From NCBI GenBank assembly GCA_002084765.1, contig NBMB01000052.1, forward strand, positions 1 through 32,627: a stretch of DNA of 32,627 nucleotides, read 5' to 3'. A program made the position numbers and the translations under genes. The notes under the pieces are model-generated. The model was not told the origin of the DNA. It searched no databases and saw only the letters and a list, made by a program, of their open reading frames with translations. This DNA comes from Candidatus Cloacimonetes bacterium 4572_55. Its GTDB lineage: Bacteria > 4572-55. Shown here piece after piece: positions 7,301-14,087 of the stretch (the first letter of the stretch is position 1; every line of letters begins with the position of its first letter).

Positions 7301-9702
7301 GGAAAATCACGCAATCCGAAGAGATATGTATTGGTACGACTCAGCATAATCGGCTTGATCCAGAGGCAATCGGTCCATTTATGCACATCCTTCCATTAAT
7401 CATTCATATTGACGACCACGAAGAGCTTACGAGTCTTTATCAGCGGGTGAAAGAAGAACGTCGGCAGGTTTTAGACCATAGCCAATTTGCTCTGCCCAAT
7501 CCGCGGCATGAGCCTATTTATCAGGTGGCGATTCGCTATATGCATCACCATTTTGATAGCTTTTGCGGGGTCCCAGTGGAGGCAGAACCGCTTTACACTG
7601 GACACAGCGCGGAAATCCTCACGCTCTATATTCATGATTTTTCTGATAATTCTTCCAATGCCGGGAAAATACGCATTGATTTTGAATTTAACAAAGAGTT
7701 TTTCTCTCCAGAGCTATGCGCATTGGCAGCGGGTCATTTCCAACAGGTATTAGAAGCCATATTGGAACATCCTGAACAGAGCGTCCAGCAGGTGAGCCTA
7801 ATGACGCGGGAAGAATCCCGGCAAATACTGGCTTGGAACCAAACGGCAACGGATTATCCACCGGACCAGACCGTTATTGATTTGTTTGAACAACAGGTGA
7901 AAAAAACGCCTGATAATATCGCGGTGATCTTTGGGGAGCAGTCTATAACCTATCGACAGCTCAACGAAAAAGCGAACCAGTTGGCGCATTATTTGACGAC
8001 TTTGGGTGTGTGCGCGGAAACTTTAGTCGGGGTTTGCATGGAACGCTCATTAGAAATGGTCATGGGCTTATTGAGTATCCTGAAAGCGGGCGGTGCTTAT
8101 GTGCCAATTGACCCCGATTATCCGCCAGCCCGTATCCGTTATATGCTTGACGACAGTGCCGCGTCAGTACTGCTGACCCAAATTCACATAAAAACGCGTA
8201 TGCCGGAGCTGAATGCGTTGGATTGTGCCGCGGTCTGTTTGGATGAAGCGGATTTTTGGGGCAGCGCGGATCAATCCATTGAAAATTTGACAATACATCG
8301 CAAAATGAATAATTTGGCTTATGTCATTTATACGTCGGGTTCGACAGGAAAGCCCAAAGGAGTCATGATTGAACATTCGGCGTTAAGCAATTTTGTCCAA
8401 TCATCCATTACCGCTTACGCGATGACAGACCGCGATAGAACATTGCAATTTGCTTCTGTGAGCTTTGATACCGCGGCTGAAGAGATTTATCCGACCCTGC
8501 TTCGAGGAGCCGCGCTTATCTTGCGTACCGACGACATGCTTGACACGACAGAAATTTTTCTCACAGCATGTGACGAGCAAAAAACGACGATACTGGATTT
8601 GCCCACGGCTTACTGGCATAACTTGTTGACAGATATGCAAATAGTAAAGAGATATTTGCCAAAAAGTATTCGTTTGATTTTGATTGGCGGCGAAGCCGTT
8701 TCCGGTGAAAAAATCAAGCAATGGGTGGAAAATTTTGGACGTGTTCCGGCTTTGTTTAACACTTATGGACCCACGGAAACCACGGTAGTCGCAACAGTGT
8801 TTGATACGTCCGATATAAATAAAATTACCATGGAATCCATCGGCGGACCTATCGCCAATAACCGCGTCTATATCTTAGATGCGCACTGCCAACCATTGCC
8901 CATCGGCATTCCTGGGGAACTCTGCATTGCCGGAGCCGGATTAGCCAGAGGCTACCTCAACCGTCCGGAACTCACTGCTGAGAAATTCATAGAAATCAAG
9001 CTATTTGGTCAGAAACAACGGGTCTACAAAACCGGCGACCTCGCCCGTTGGCTCCCAGACGGCAACCTCGAATTCTTAGGACGTCTTGACCATCAAGTCA
9101 AACTGAGAGGCTTCCGCATCGAGCTTCCCGAAATTGAAGTCGCCTTGAGTCAACACGAAGCCGTTGAAGAGGCAGTGGTTCTTTTGCATGAAGAAGACAA
9201 CCCCTATCTTGCCGCTTATATCGCCTTAGCCATGCCGATTGACGACATATCGGGAGTTCTCCGTACCTGGCTCAAAACCCGTTTGCCCGAATATATGGTG
9301 CCCGCCAACTTCACATCGTTGGAGAAATTTCCCTTAACCAGAAGTGGCAAAATTGACCGTCGCGCGTTGGGGGCGTTATCCGTGGAACATCTTGGTACGC
9401 CGAGCGATAGCGTTGTACTTCCTCGAACCGACGAGGAAAAATTGTTAGCCGATTTATGGGCGGATATATTGGGGGTTGATCAAGTCGGTATCCATGATAA
9501 CTTTTTTGAGATGGGCGGCCACTCATTGCTTGCTACGCAACTGACGTCGAGAATCCGCAAAACCTTTGATATTGAGTTGTCCCTACGTCAGCTATTTGAA
9601 TCGCCAACAATAGCAGAGCTGATTTCGCCTATTGAGACAATGATAAAAATGGCGCAGGAAACCACAACGGTAACCCAAGACGAAGAGGAGTTCGAGTTGT
9701 GA
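1339..9702 (+). CDS. Nonribosomal peptide synthetase 1: A(MT)-T-C-ST-C*-A-T
   Basis: A 2787-residue NRPS in two modules. Module 1 has no condensation domain, so it should start the chain. Its A domain (about residues 30-840; a1 at 69-74, a2 at 114-123, a3 at 471-487, a10 Lys823) is split by a methyltransferase (about 185-426). Its carrier serine is S881 in LGGHSL. Module 2: C domain (about 940-1395, HHLVSDG at 1075-1081), embedded sulfotransferase (about 1432-1723), a second degenerate C domain (about 1735-2155), A domain (about 2165-2690) and carrier S2729. Pocket residues of A1 (D522, L523, Y526, then D, F, S, L, V, W) resemble the cysteine code; those of A2 (D2377, T2378, E2381, D2420, L, G, T, V, V) suggest a basic residue. 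The protein ends in an acidic tail (DEEEFEL), suited to docking. ATG 1339 follows AAGGTG by 7 nt. The stop overlaps the next gene by 4 nt (GTGA). Confidence 0.95.
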   Translation: MSVSKQSISPLNHKKSSSPMTQEERRQLLVEWNDTAADYPQDICIHHLFEAQVEKSPDNIAVIFEGKTLTYQELNTKVNQLAHYLTTLGVCADTLVGIYIERSLEMVIGLLSILKAGGAYVPLATNWPKERIKYILDSQGIAHILTQYTLLPTLQTLQWQVPELTNILCLDVQTPDPPPEALNLKATQALWDNVAERATDDITAGGFISSYTGESFTEAEVAEYKNRMIELTQPYLAQNKRVLEIGCGSGLIMFSIARQVDFYVGVDPSEVTQARNQEHLLSQGHTNIKLVTAFAHDLDTIDSTQFDLIILASTVQFFPGYLYLQHIMEMVLDSLAPGGTLLIADVMDPRQKEDFRMSLEIFKKNQPSHKASRTKTYLESELYIDEDFFQTLPETVDSIANVSVSKREAGFDSELRYRYDVLIKKKSAVGDPVDPSISDLTIPSRKNIWTNWHINQQGVGNPVTALTPDNLAYIIYTSGSTGTPKGVVVRHKPVINLIDWVNKTFHIGSSDRVLFITSYCFDLSVYDVFGLLAAGGSIHIASDSDLKDPEKLARVLYDQPITFWDSAPASLQQLVAFLQSPHSNHSTTQSLRLVFLSGDWIPITLPDIIKKAFSGTRVISLGGATEATVWSNYFPIEEISPHWISIPYGRPIQNAKYYILDDQLNPCPIGVAGFLYIGGECLAEGYAGDPEQTAQRFIPCPFSEVRGKTGARLYNTGDLSRYFPDGNMEFLGRVDTQVKIRGFRIELGEIETVLAAHPTVRENVAVVHESHGDRRLVTYLIPNQGQRIDNAEVKAFLQKKLPEYMIPSYFITLEKLPLTSNGKLDRKALSQLSIESYQLSKETFVAPRTPEEKMLAGIWTEVLGIERIGVQDNFFELGGHSLHATRFTAAIREKFKIDLSLRSLFDHPTIAAQANIISGMSEIQSLDSSDPKAQPDTPLSENQLSENQRGWWLFEQLYPQTPTYHIALAFKLTGALNVSALEQAVDEIRNRHNSLRTTFFLSKTGVPQQRILLYPPGSIIAKDASIFPLDQIQAETDLFIAEETRHPFDLTKDSLMRISLLRVQKDTHLLLLTFHHLVSDGWSLTLFLDELSTLYSDFSANRPASLLEPPAQYRDFCSWQQQWLTTKEKSESLAYWEKQCQNIPVLHLPGDKPRPDHQTFLGAHQALHISSELTNALRRLGQKNGATLFMTLLAGFKALLYRYTGQKDLSVGTAVAGRNRVQWEKAIGLFINNLPLRTQIDSSQAFTTFLRQVREVTLAAYSHQNFPFQMMVDLVASKKASPSRLDSAPLFQTFFLMQNFESLDLCLDDVTATQFDVDTGTSKIDLTLELYEKNDDGGLVGWFEYKKDLFSPKMMQRMVGHFTALLASIVENPGQKLQELPLLTKEELDSLAPFAPNSVAAQAIQIPEKVKELHKIIKNRLSWDVESPDPLQRDSQPLRSPAIFILSPPRSGSTLLRVMLAGSPDLFAPPELELLSFTNLKARFMALSIRHEPVLKGLIRAVVELKGCTENEARNILKKQEQEATSTQEFYAQLQDWCGTRQLVDKSIHYAISPEILQRAEQYFEGALYIHLTRHPYGTMNSIEKLGLEQDEFGHIPSFTSRELSEYTWLISHGNILSFLKQVPESRQYRVRFEDLVKQPKRILEGLCDFLSVPFHKEMLEPYKEKYQRMTDTLAGSRIGDPYFHEHKTIDAHVAESWKKDFTPSLLSEYSLAVASKLGYWDVGYPRRLDYEVLAQTNLTPNQLLIWLNFQYDPEASPAFYTAYRFQLPLTIQPAIFIQAFVDVAQANDILRTVFSETQGIPKRQVLPAIEKNVEFLDFSKTEKSLSDWLGQRTEKSIDMTQKCFDSALIKLADEQFVWYFKAHRIIIDDWSFNPIFDLVATRYHALLTDPSPASLLTPSYQDHADQQRQYLSSGTYQEDALFWDEYAVHHPLSWYGKRFSTCAYTNTSLYTLKLPQATQNRLENWRKTEPNEALMNLIGAALAVYLRKITQSEEICIGTTQHNRLDPEAIGPFMHILPLIIHIDDHEELTSLYQRVKEERRQVLDHSQFALPNPRHEPIYQVAIRYMHHHFDSFCGVPVEAEPLYTGHSAEILTLYIHDFSDNSSNAGKIRIDFEFNKEFFSPELCALAAGHFQQVLEAILEHPEQSVQQVSLMTREESRQILAWNQTATDYPPDQTVIDLFEQQVKKTPDNIAVIFGEQSITYRQLNEKANQLAHYLTTLGVCAETLVGVCMERSLEMVMGLLSILKAGGAYVPIDPDYPPARIRYMLDDSAASVLLTQIHIKTRMPELNALDCAAVCLDEADFWGSADQSIENLTIHRKMNNLAYVIYTSGSTGKPKGVMIEHSALSNFVQSSITAYAMTDRDRTLQFASVSFDTAAEEIYPTLLRGAALILRTDDMLDTTEIFLTACDEQKTTILDLPTAYWHNLLTDMQIVKRYLPKSIRLILIGGEAVSGEKIKQWVENFGRVPALFNTYGPTETTVVATVFDTSDINKITMESIGGPIANNRVYILDAHCQPLPIGIPGELCIAGAGLARGYLNRPELTAEKFIEIKLFGQKQRVYKTGDLARWLPDGNLEFLGRLDHQVKLRGFRIELPEIEVALSQHEAVEEAVVLLHEEDNPYLAAYIALAMPIDDISGVLRTWLKTRLPEYMVPANFTSLEKFPLTRSGKIDRRALGALSVEHLGTPSDSVVLPRTDEEKLLADLWADILGVDQVGIHDNFFEMGGHSLLATQLTSRIRKTFDIELSLRQLFESPTIAELISPIETMIKMAQETTTVTQDEEEFEL
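1891..2616 (+). other. Methyltransferase domain inserted in the first adenylation domain (between a2 and a3)
   Basis: Residues about 185-426 of NRPS 1 form a class I SAM-dependent methyltransferase: the SAM-binding motif VLEIGCGSGL is at 242-251, followed by an acidic residue in GVDPS and by FDLIILASTVQFFPG and LAPGGTLLIADVMD. The insertion sits after LKAGGAYVPL (a2) and before LAYIIYTSGSTG (a3). Known a2-a3 insertions (TioN, KtzH) methylate amino-acid side chains (S or O), whereas backbone N-methyltransferases usually sit between a8 and a9. Side-chain methylation, perhaps S-methylation of cysteine, is therefore inferred, not shown. Confidence 0.85.
5632..6507 (+). other. Sulfotransferase domain inside NRPS module 2
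   Basis: Residues about 1432-1723 contain the 5'-phosphosulfate loop FILSPPRSGSTLLRVML (SPPRSGST at 1447-1454), then PELELL, and the 3'-phosphate-binding segment LTRHPYGTMNSIEKL (about 1572-1586), followed by the usual helical end with EDLVKQPKRILEGLCDFL. This is a complete PAPS-dependent sulfotransferase. It lies between a full C domain and a second C-like domain without a linker typical of separate genes. Sulfotransferase domains are known in some assembly lines (for example CurM, where sulfation prepares decarboxylative chain release), but here it is mid-chain. Confidence 0.88.
6541..7800 (+). other. Degenerate condensation domain (C*) in NRPS module 2
   Basis: Residues about 1735-2155 follow the condensation fold (TPNQLLIWLNFQYD at the start, a YQDHA and W..Y segment, and FFSPELCALAAGHFQQVLEAIL before the next A domain). 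The active-site HHxxxDG is replaced by HRIIIDD (1864-1870): the second, catalytic His is Arg1865 and the Gly is Asp1870. It should not form peptide bonds and may be structural or a recruitment platform. Confidence 0.8.
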
Positions 9703-12700
9703 AATACATAGAAGACTTCCTGTTAGAATTAGGTCGATTAGATATAAAAGTATGGGCAGAAAGCGATCGACTACGCTGTAAAGCCCCTAAAGGAATATTG
9801 ACCGCAGAACTTCGCGATAAATTGGCTGAACGTAAAGCGGAACTTCTGCAATTCTTACATAAAAGGGATACTTTTAGGAAGGCTATTCCGACACTTTCTC
9901 AGGAGGAACCGCTTCCACTTTCATTTGCTCAACAACGATTGTGGTTTCTAGAGCAATTGGAAGGCAAAAGCGCGACCTATAATATGCCGTTCGTCTTACA
10001 ATTGGACGGCAAGCTCGATGAAAAATCGCTGAAACGTGCGTTAATAAGTATAATTCAACGCCACGACAGCTTACATTTATGCTTCCCAACTGTCCATGGA
10101 GAACCGACGGTACAGCGCAACGACGCGTACGATCCGCTGAGCGTCACAGACCTCAGTGAGCTGTCAGAAACAGAACAACAGCAAAGGGTTGCCAAGTGGA
10201 CTGCCAATCATGCCAAGACGCTGTTTGATCTGAGCTCGGGCCCTTTATTGCGCTTTCGCCTCCTCAAATTGGGCGAAAAAAAACAGGTTTTGCTGCTCAA
10301 TATGCACCATATTATCAGCGATGGTTGGTCAATAGGCGTATTGATTCGAGAGTTGAGTCAATTATACAGTGCTTACGCCCAAAACCGGTCGCCCCAACTG
10401 CCCGAACTGCCGATTCAATATACAGACTACGCGGCTTGGCAAAAAAGTTGGCTGAAAGACGACATCCTGAAGCTGCAATTGGATTATTGGGTCGAGAAAC
10501 TCAGTGGCGCGCCGGAGTTGTTGGAATTGCCTACGGATTACCCGCGTCCTGCAATCACGCGCTATCAAGGTAATCGCCAGAAAAGCTTTGTGAAACTCAC
10601 GGGAGAGATTAAGCGTTTTAGTCACCAGCACGGAGTGACGCTCTTTATGACGCTATTGGCAACATTTAAGATTTTGCTGTCCCGTTACAGCGGGCAAAAT
10701 GATCTGGTCGTGGGCAGTCCCATTGCCAATCGCACCCATTATCAAACCGAGCAGTTGATCGGCTTTTTTGTGAATACTCTGGCACTGCGCGCGCAACTCG
10801 ACGGGAAACAGACGTTTTTGGAATTACTCAAACAGGTGAAACAGACAGCACTTGAGGCGTACAGCCATCAGGATATCCCCTTTGAACATCTGGTTGAGCA
10901 CCTGAATCCGACGCGTAGTATGAGCCATTCACCGGTGTTTCAAGTGATGTTCATACTACAAAACGCGCCCCAAAAAACGCTCGATTTTAGCGGCTTAAAA
11001 ATGTTTTTTTTGGAACCCGAGGATAGGACGGCTAAATTCGATTTGACCTTGAGTATTGCAGAACATGACCACGCGTTTGTCTGTGATTGGGAATATAACA
11101 CGGATTTATTCCGCCCAGATACGATCACCCGAATGACCGAACATTTCCAGATCCTATTAGAAGGGATTCTCAATAACTCAGAACAACCGATCTCTCAATT
11201 ACCAATGCTGACCCAGGACGAGCGTCAACAATTGCTTGCCTGGAACCAAACCCAAACCGATTATCCAGAAAATCAAACCCTTGTCGATCTATTCCAGGAG
11301 CAGGTTGAGAAAACGCCCGACGCGATGGCAATAGTGTGTGTGAATCAAGAACTGACTTATCAAGAATTAAATAGCAAAGCCAATCAATTGGCGCATTATT
11401 TGGCGACGTTAGAGGTTAGTGCTGAAACCTTAGTGGGTATTTGCATCGAGCGCTCTCTCTCCATGGTGATTGGTTTATTGGGTATTTTGAAGGCAGGCGG
11501 CGCGTATGTGCCGCTTGACCCGAATTATCCGCAGGAACGCTTGCAGTTCATGTTAGAAGACGCTGCCGCGCCAGTGTTATTAAGTAAAAATTCTATGCTG
11601 GAACGATTGCCGGCTTCGACAGCGAAAGTGGCGCGTTTGGACAGCGAGTGGGAACAGATCGCCGGGTATTCTCAGGAAAATCCGGTTAGAAAAAATGATG
11701 CAAATAGTTTGGCTTATGTGATTTATACGTCTGGATCTACTGGAAAACCGAAAGGGGTGTTATGCACCCACAAAGGCATGATCAATCGATTGAACTGGAT
11801 GTGGAAGACGTATCCTTTTGAAACAGAAGAGATCTGTTGTCACCGTACGTCTATCAATTTTGTCGACCATGCTGCTGAGCTATTTTCGCCCTTACTCAAA
11901 GGGGTTTCTTTAGTATTGCTGACCGAAGAAGAAATGCGGGATACTGCCGGCATTATTGATACGCTGCATAAATATAAGGCGGCTCGCGTTCTGGTTGTGC
12001 CTTCACTATTGAGAAGCCTTTTAGAGCAAGGAGATCGTGAATTACAAAAACTTGCGTCTGTGAAGTATTGGTTTTGCAGTGGGGAGATATTACCAGCTCG
12101 TTTGGTTAAATTATTTTACGAAAAGATATCTGAAGGGTCTTTGGTTAACATATATGGCTCTTCTGAAGTCAGCGCGGACGTCAGTGCTTATCAGGTCGAG
12201 CGTCAAAAAATAATCGACATTTTAAATTATTTTTCACCAGAACATAAGTCCTCAAATTGTTTTATCTCAGAGCATCTCCCTCCAGAAAGTATTACCACAC
12301 CTGGAGTGGCACTTGATGAGCTAAAACAGGTGTTTAAAAACAAAGAAATTCCCCCAATTCCTCAGGAAAAAAATAAATATTATGCCTATTTAAAAAAATA
12401 TGTGCTCCCTTATTTGGTCAATACATCGTCGCCTCGTTTTATTGGACACATGACCTCGGTATTACCTTCTTTCAATTACGAATTATCAGACCTTGTTTCG
12501 AGATTGAATCAAAACATGGTCAAAGTGGAAACGTCAAAATCTCTGGTTTTTTTAGAAAGACAAGCCATGGCAATGCTCCATCACGCTTTCTATGATCTTC
12601 CTGATTCATTCTATACGGAATATGCCCAAAAGTCTGGAAATGGTCTCGGCATAACGGTTTCAGGCGGATCCATGGCAAACATATCGGCTCTTTGGGTTGC

Positions 12701-14087
12701 TCGTCATCTCGTCCTACCCCCAGACAAAAATTTTCCTGGGGTGGCTCAAGCAGGCTTAAACGCGGCTTTGGCGCATTATAAATATAAAAATATCGTGCTA
12801 TTAGGCTCTCGTCTCATGCACTACTCCATGAAAAAAGCGGTTTCCTTGTTAGGTTTAGGCATGGAAAATATCGTTTATGTGGATCAGGATGAGAATGGAA
12901 AAATGGATATTGCCGCGCTGCGACGGCGCATAAAAGAATGTCGCCGCAAACACTGGTGTATTTTTGCCTTAGTAGGTATTGCAGGAGCCACTGAAACCGG
13001 AAGTATCGACCCATTAGAGGAGATGGCAGAAGTCGCAAAGAGCTTTGATATTCATTTTCATGTGGATGCGGCCTGGGGCGGTCCTGTGATATTTTCCAAG
13101 CAACATAAGGCGCAATTGAAAGGGATTGAAAAAGCGGATTCAATCACTTTATGCGGACATAAACAACTTTATTTACCCATGGGCATTAGTTTTTGTTTGT
13201 TTCGGCGGCCCGATATGATCCAAGCCATTTCGATCTCAAGTGCTTATCAAGCGCGCGAGGGCGGATATGATTTCGGTCAACATTCGCCGGAAGGTTCTCG
13301 GTCTTCCTTATCGATATGTTTGCATGCCGCGCTGCATCTCATCGGGAAGCAAGGTTATGCGAAACTCATCGATAACGGAATCGATAAGGCTCAATATTTA
13401 AAGGAACGGGTGCAAAAAAATGAAGCCTTTGAGCTGATGTGGGAACCCGAACTCAATATCGTGAACTTTCGATATGTGCCGATAAGATTTCGAGATAAGC
13501 AAGCTCATGGGCTTTTGACAAAAGAGGATAATTTACAGATTAATGAGGTCAATGTCCAGCTACAGGAAATGCAATTTCAAGAAGGACGCAGTTTTTTCTC
13601 CAGAACACAATTGTTCAGCGATCGCTATGGCAAGGATGTACCCATTGAGGTCAATCGGGCTGTGTTAGCGAATCCTTTAACGACTCGCCAAGACATTGAT
13701 TTTGTCTTGGAAGATCAACTGATGATAGCCGCCAAGTCGATTGAAAACGCGCATCAGGCAGATAAACAGGAAGTCTTAGCACCCTTATTTCTGAAACGCG
13801 CAGAACAAGAAGCGTTACTTGATAAATATATCATTCCCATTGGTAAGCCCATCAGCAACGCTCAAATTTATATTTTGGACTCGTATCAAAAACCTGTTCC
13901 TGTCGGTGTATCGGGTGAGCTTTATGTTTGCGGCGTGGGCTTGGCTCGCGGCTATCTTAATCGCCCCGAACTCACCGCGGAAAAATTCATCGAAATCGAG
14001 CTATTTGGTCAGAAACAAAGGAGTTATAAAACCGGAGATTTAGCGAAGCCGCGCTGGCGAAACATGAGGCTGCGCGCCAATGCGTAG
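9699..14087 (+). CDS. Nonribosomal peptide synthetase 2, 5' part: docking-C-A(PLP decarboxylase), frameshifted
   Basis: The GTG start overlaps the stop of NRPS 1 by 4 nt, so translation is probably coupled. Residues 1-55 look like a TubC-type N-terminal docking domain. The C domain (about 66-505) keeps HHIISDG at 203-209. The A domain starts near 520 (LTYQELN at 552, LAYVIYTSGSTG at 671, a5 NIYGSSEVSAD at 817-827). A complete PLP-dependent decarboxylase follows (about 833-1371). The A domain then resumes with IPIGKPISNAQIYILD and YKTGDLA. After A1449 the frame leaves the family (KPRWRNMRLRANA) and stops at 14087. Continuing in the +2 frame from 14045 restores EAALAKHEAARQCVVVV, so about 30 residues of the a8 region plus one base are missing. 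Pocket residues V722, D723, A726, V, F, S, I, A826, D827 resemble the beta-alanine code. Whether the frameshift is real is unknown. Confidence 0.92.
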   Translation: MKYIEDFLLELGRLDIKVWAESDRLRCKAPKGILTAELRDKLAERKAELLQFLHKRDTFRKAIPTLSQEEPLPLSFAQQRLWFLEQLEGKSATYNMPFVLQLDGKLDEKSLKRALISIIQRHDSLHLCFPTVHGEPTVQRNDAYDPLSVTDLSELSETEQQQRVAKWTANHAKTLFDLSSGPLLRFRLLKLGEKKQVLLLNMHHIISDGWSIGVLIRELSQLYSAYAQNRSPQLPELPIQYTDYAAWQKSWLKDDILKLQLDYWVEKLSGAPELLELPTDYPRPAITRYQGNRQKSFVKLTGEIKRFSHQHGVTLFMTLLATFKILLSRYSGQNDLVVGSPIANRTHYQTEQLIGFFVNTLALRAQLDGKQTFLELLKQVKQTALEAYSHQDIPFEHLVEHLNPTRSMSHSPVFQVMFILQNAPQKTLDFSGLKMFFLEPEDRTAKFDLTLSIAEHDHAFVCDWEYNTDLFRPDTITRMTEHFQILLEGILNNSEQPISQLPMLTQDERQQLLAWNQTQTDYPENQTLVDLFQEQVEKTPDAMAIVCVNQELTYQELNSKANQLAHYLATLEVSAETLVGICIERSLSMVIGLLGILKAGGAYVPLDPNYPQERLQFMLEDAAAPVLLSKNSMLERLPASTAKVARLDSEWEQIAGYSQENPVRKNDANSLAYVIYTSGSTGKPKGVLCTHKGMINRLNWMWKTYPFETEEICCHRTSINFVDHAAELFSPLLKGVSLVLLTEEEMRDTAGIIDTLHKYKAARVLVVPSLLRSLLEQGDRELQKLASVKYWFCSGEILPARLVKLFYEKISEGSLVNIYGSSEVSADVSAYQVERQKIIDILNYFSPEHKSSNCFISEHLPPESITTPGVALDELKQVFKNKEIPPIPQEKNKYYAYLKKYVLPYLVNTSSPRFIGHMTSVLPSFNYELSDLVSRLNQNMVKVETSKSLVFLERQAMAMLHHAFYDLPDSFYTEYAQKSGNGLGITVSGGSMANISALWVARHLVLPPDKNFPGVAQAGLNAALAHYKYKNIVLLGSRLMHYSMKKAVSLLGLGMENIVYVDQDENGKMDIAALRRRIKECRRKHWCIFALVGIAGATETGSIDPLEEMAEVAKSFDIHFHVDAAWGGPVIFSKQHKAQLKGIEKADSITLCGHKQLYLPMGISFCLFRRPDMIQAISISSAYQAREGGYDFGQHSPEGSRSSLSICLHAALHLIGKQGYAKLIDNGIDKAQYLKERVQKNEAFELMWEPELNIVNFRYVPIRFRDKQAHGLLTKEDNLQINEVNVQLQEMQFQEGRSFFSRTQLFSDRYGKDVPIEVNRAVLANPLTTRQDIDFVLEDQLMIAAKSIENAHQADKQEVLAPLFLKRAEQEALLDKYIIPIGKPISNAQIYILDSYQKPVPVGVSGELYVCGVGLARGYLNRPELTAEKFIEIELFGQKQRSYKTGDLAKPRWRNMRLRANA
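12195..13811 (+). other. PanP-like PLP-dependent decarboxylase domain inserted in an adenylation domain (between a5 and a6)
   Basis: Residues about 833-1371 match a full-length group II pyridoxal-dependent decarboxylase, closest in remembered pattern to the PanP-type aspartate 1-decarboxylase: SPRFIGHMTSVLPSFNYEL (911 onward), MVKVETSKSLVFLERQAM, TVSGGSMANISALWVAR (about 988), GIAGATETGSIDPLEEMA, HVDAAWGGPVIFS (Asp1123, pairs with the pyridine nitrogen) and CGHKQLYLPMG with Lys1155 as the PLP-binding lysine. The C-terminal signature VNRAVLANPLTT is also present. All expected catalytic positions are intact. The family makes beta-alanine from aspartate; related enzymes decarboxylate glutamate or cysteine sulfinate, so the substrate is an inference. 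Confidence 0.88.
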
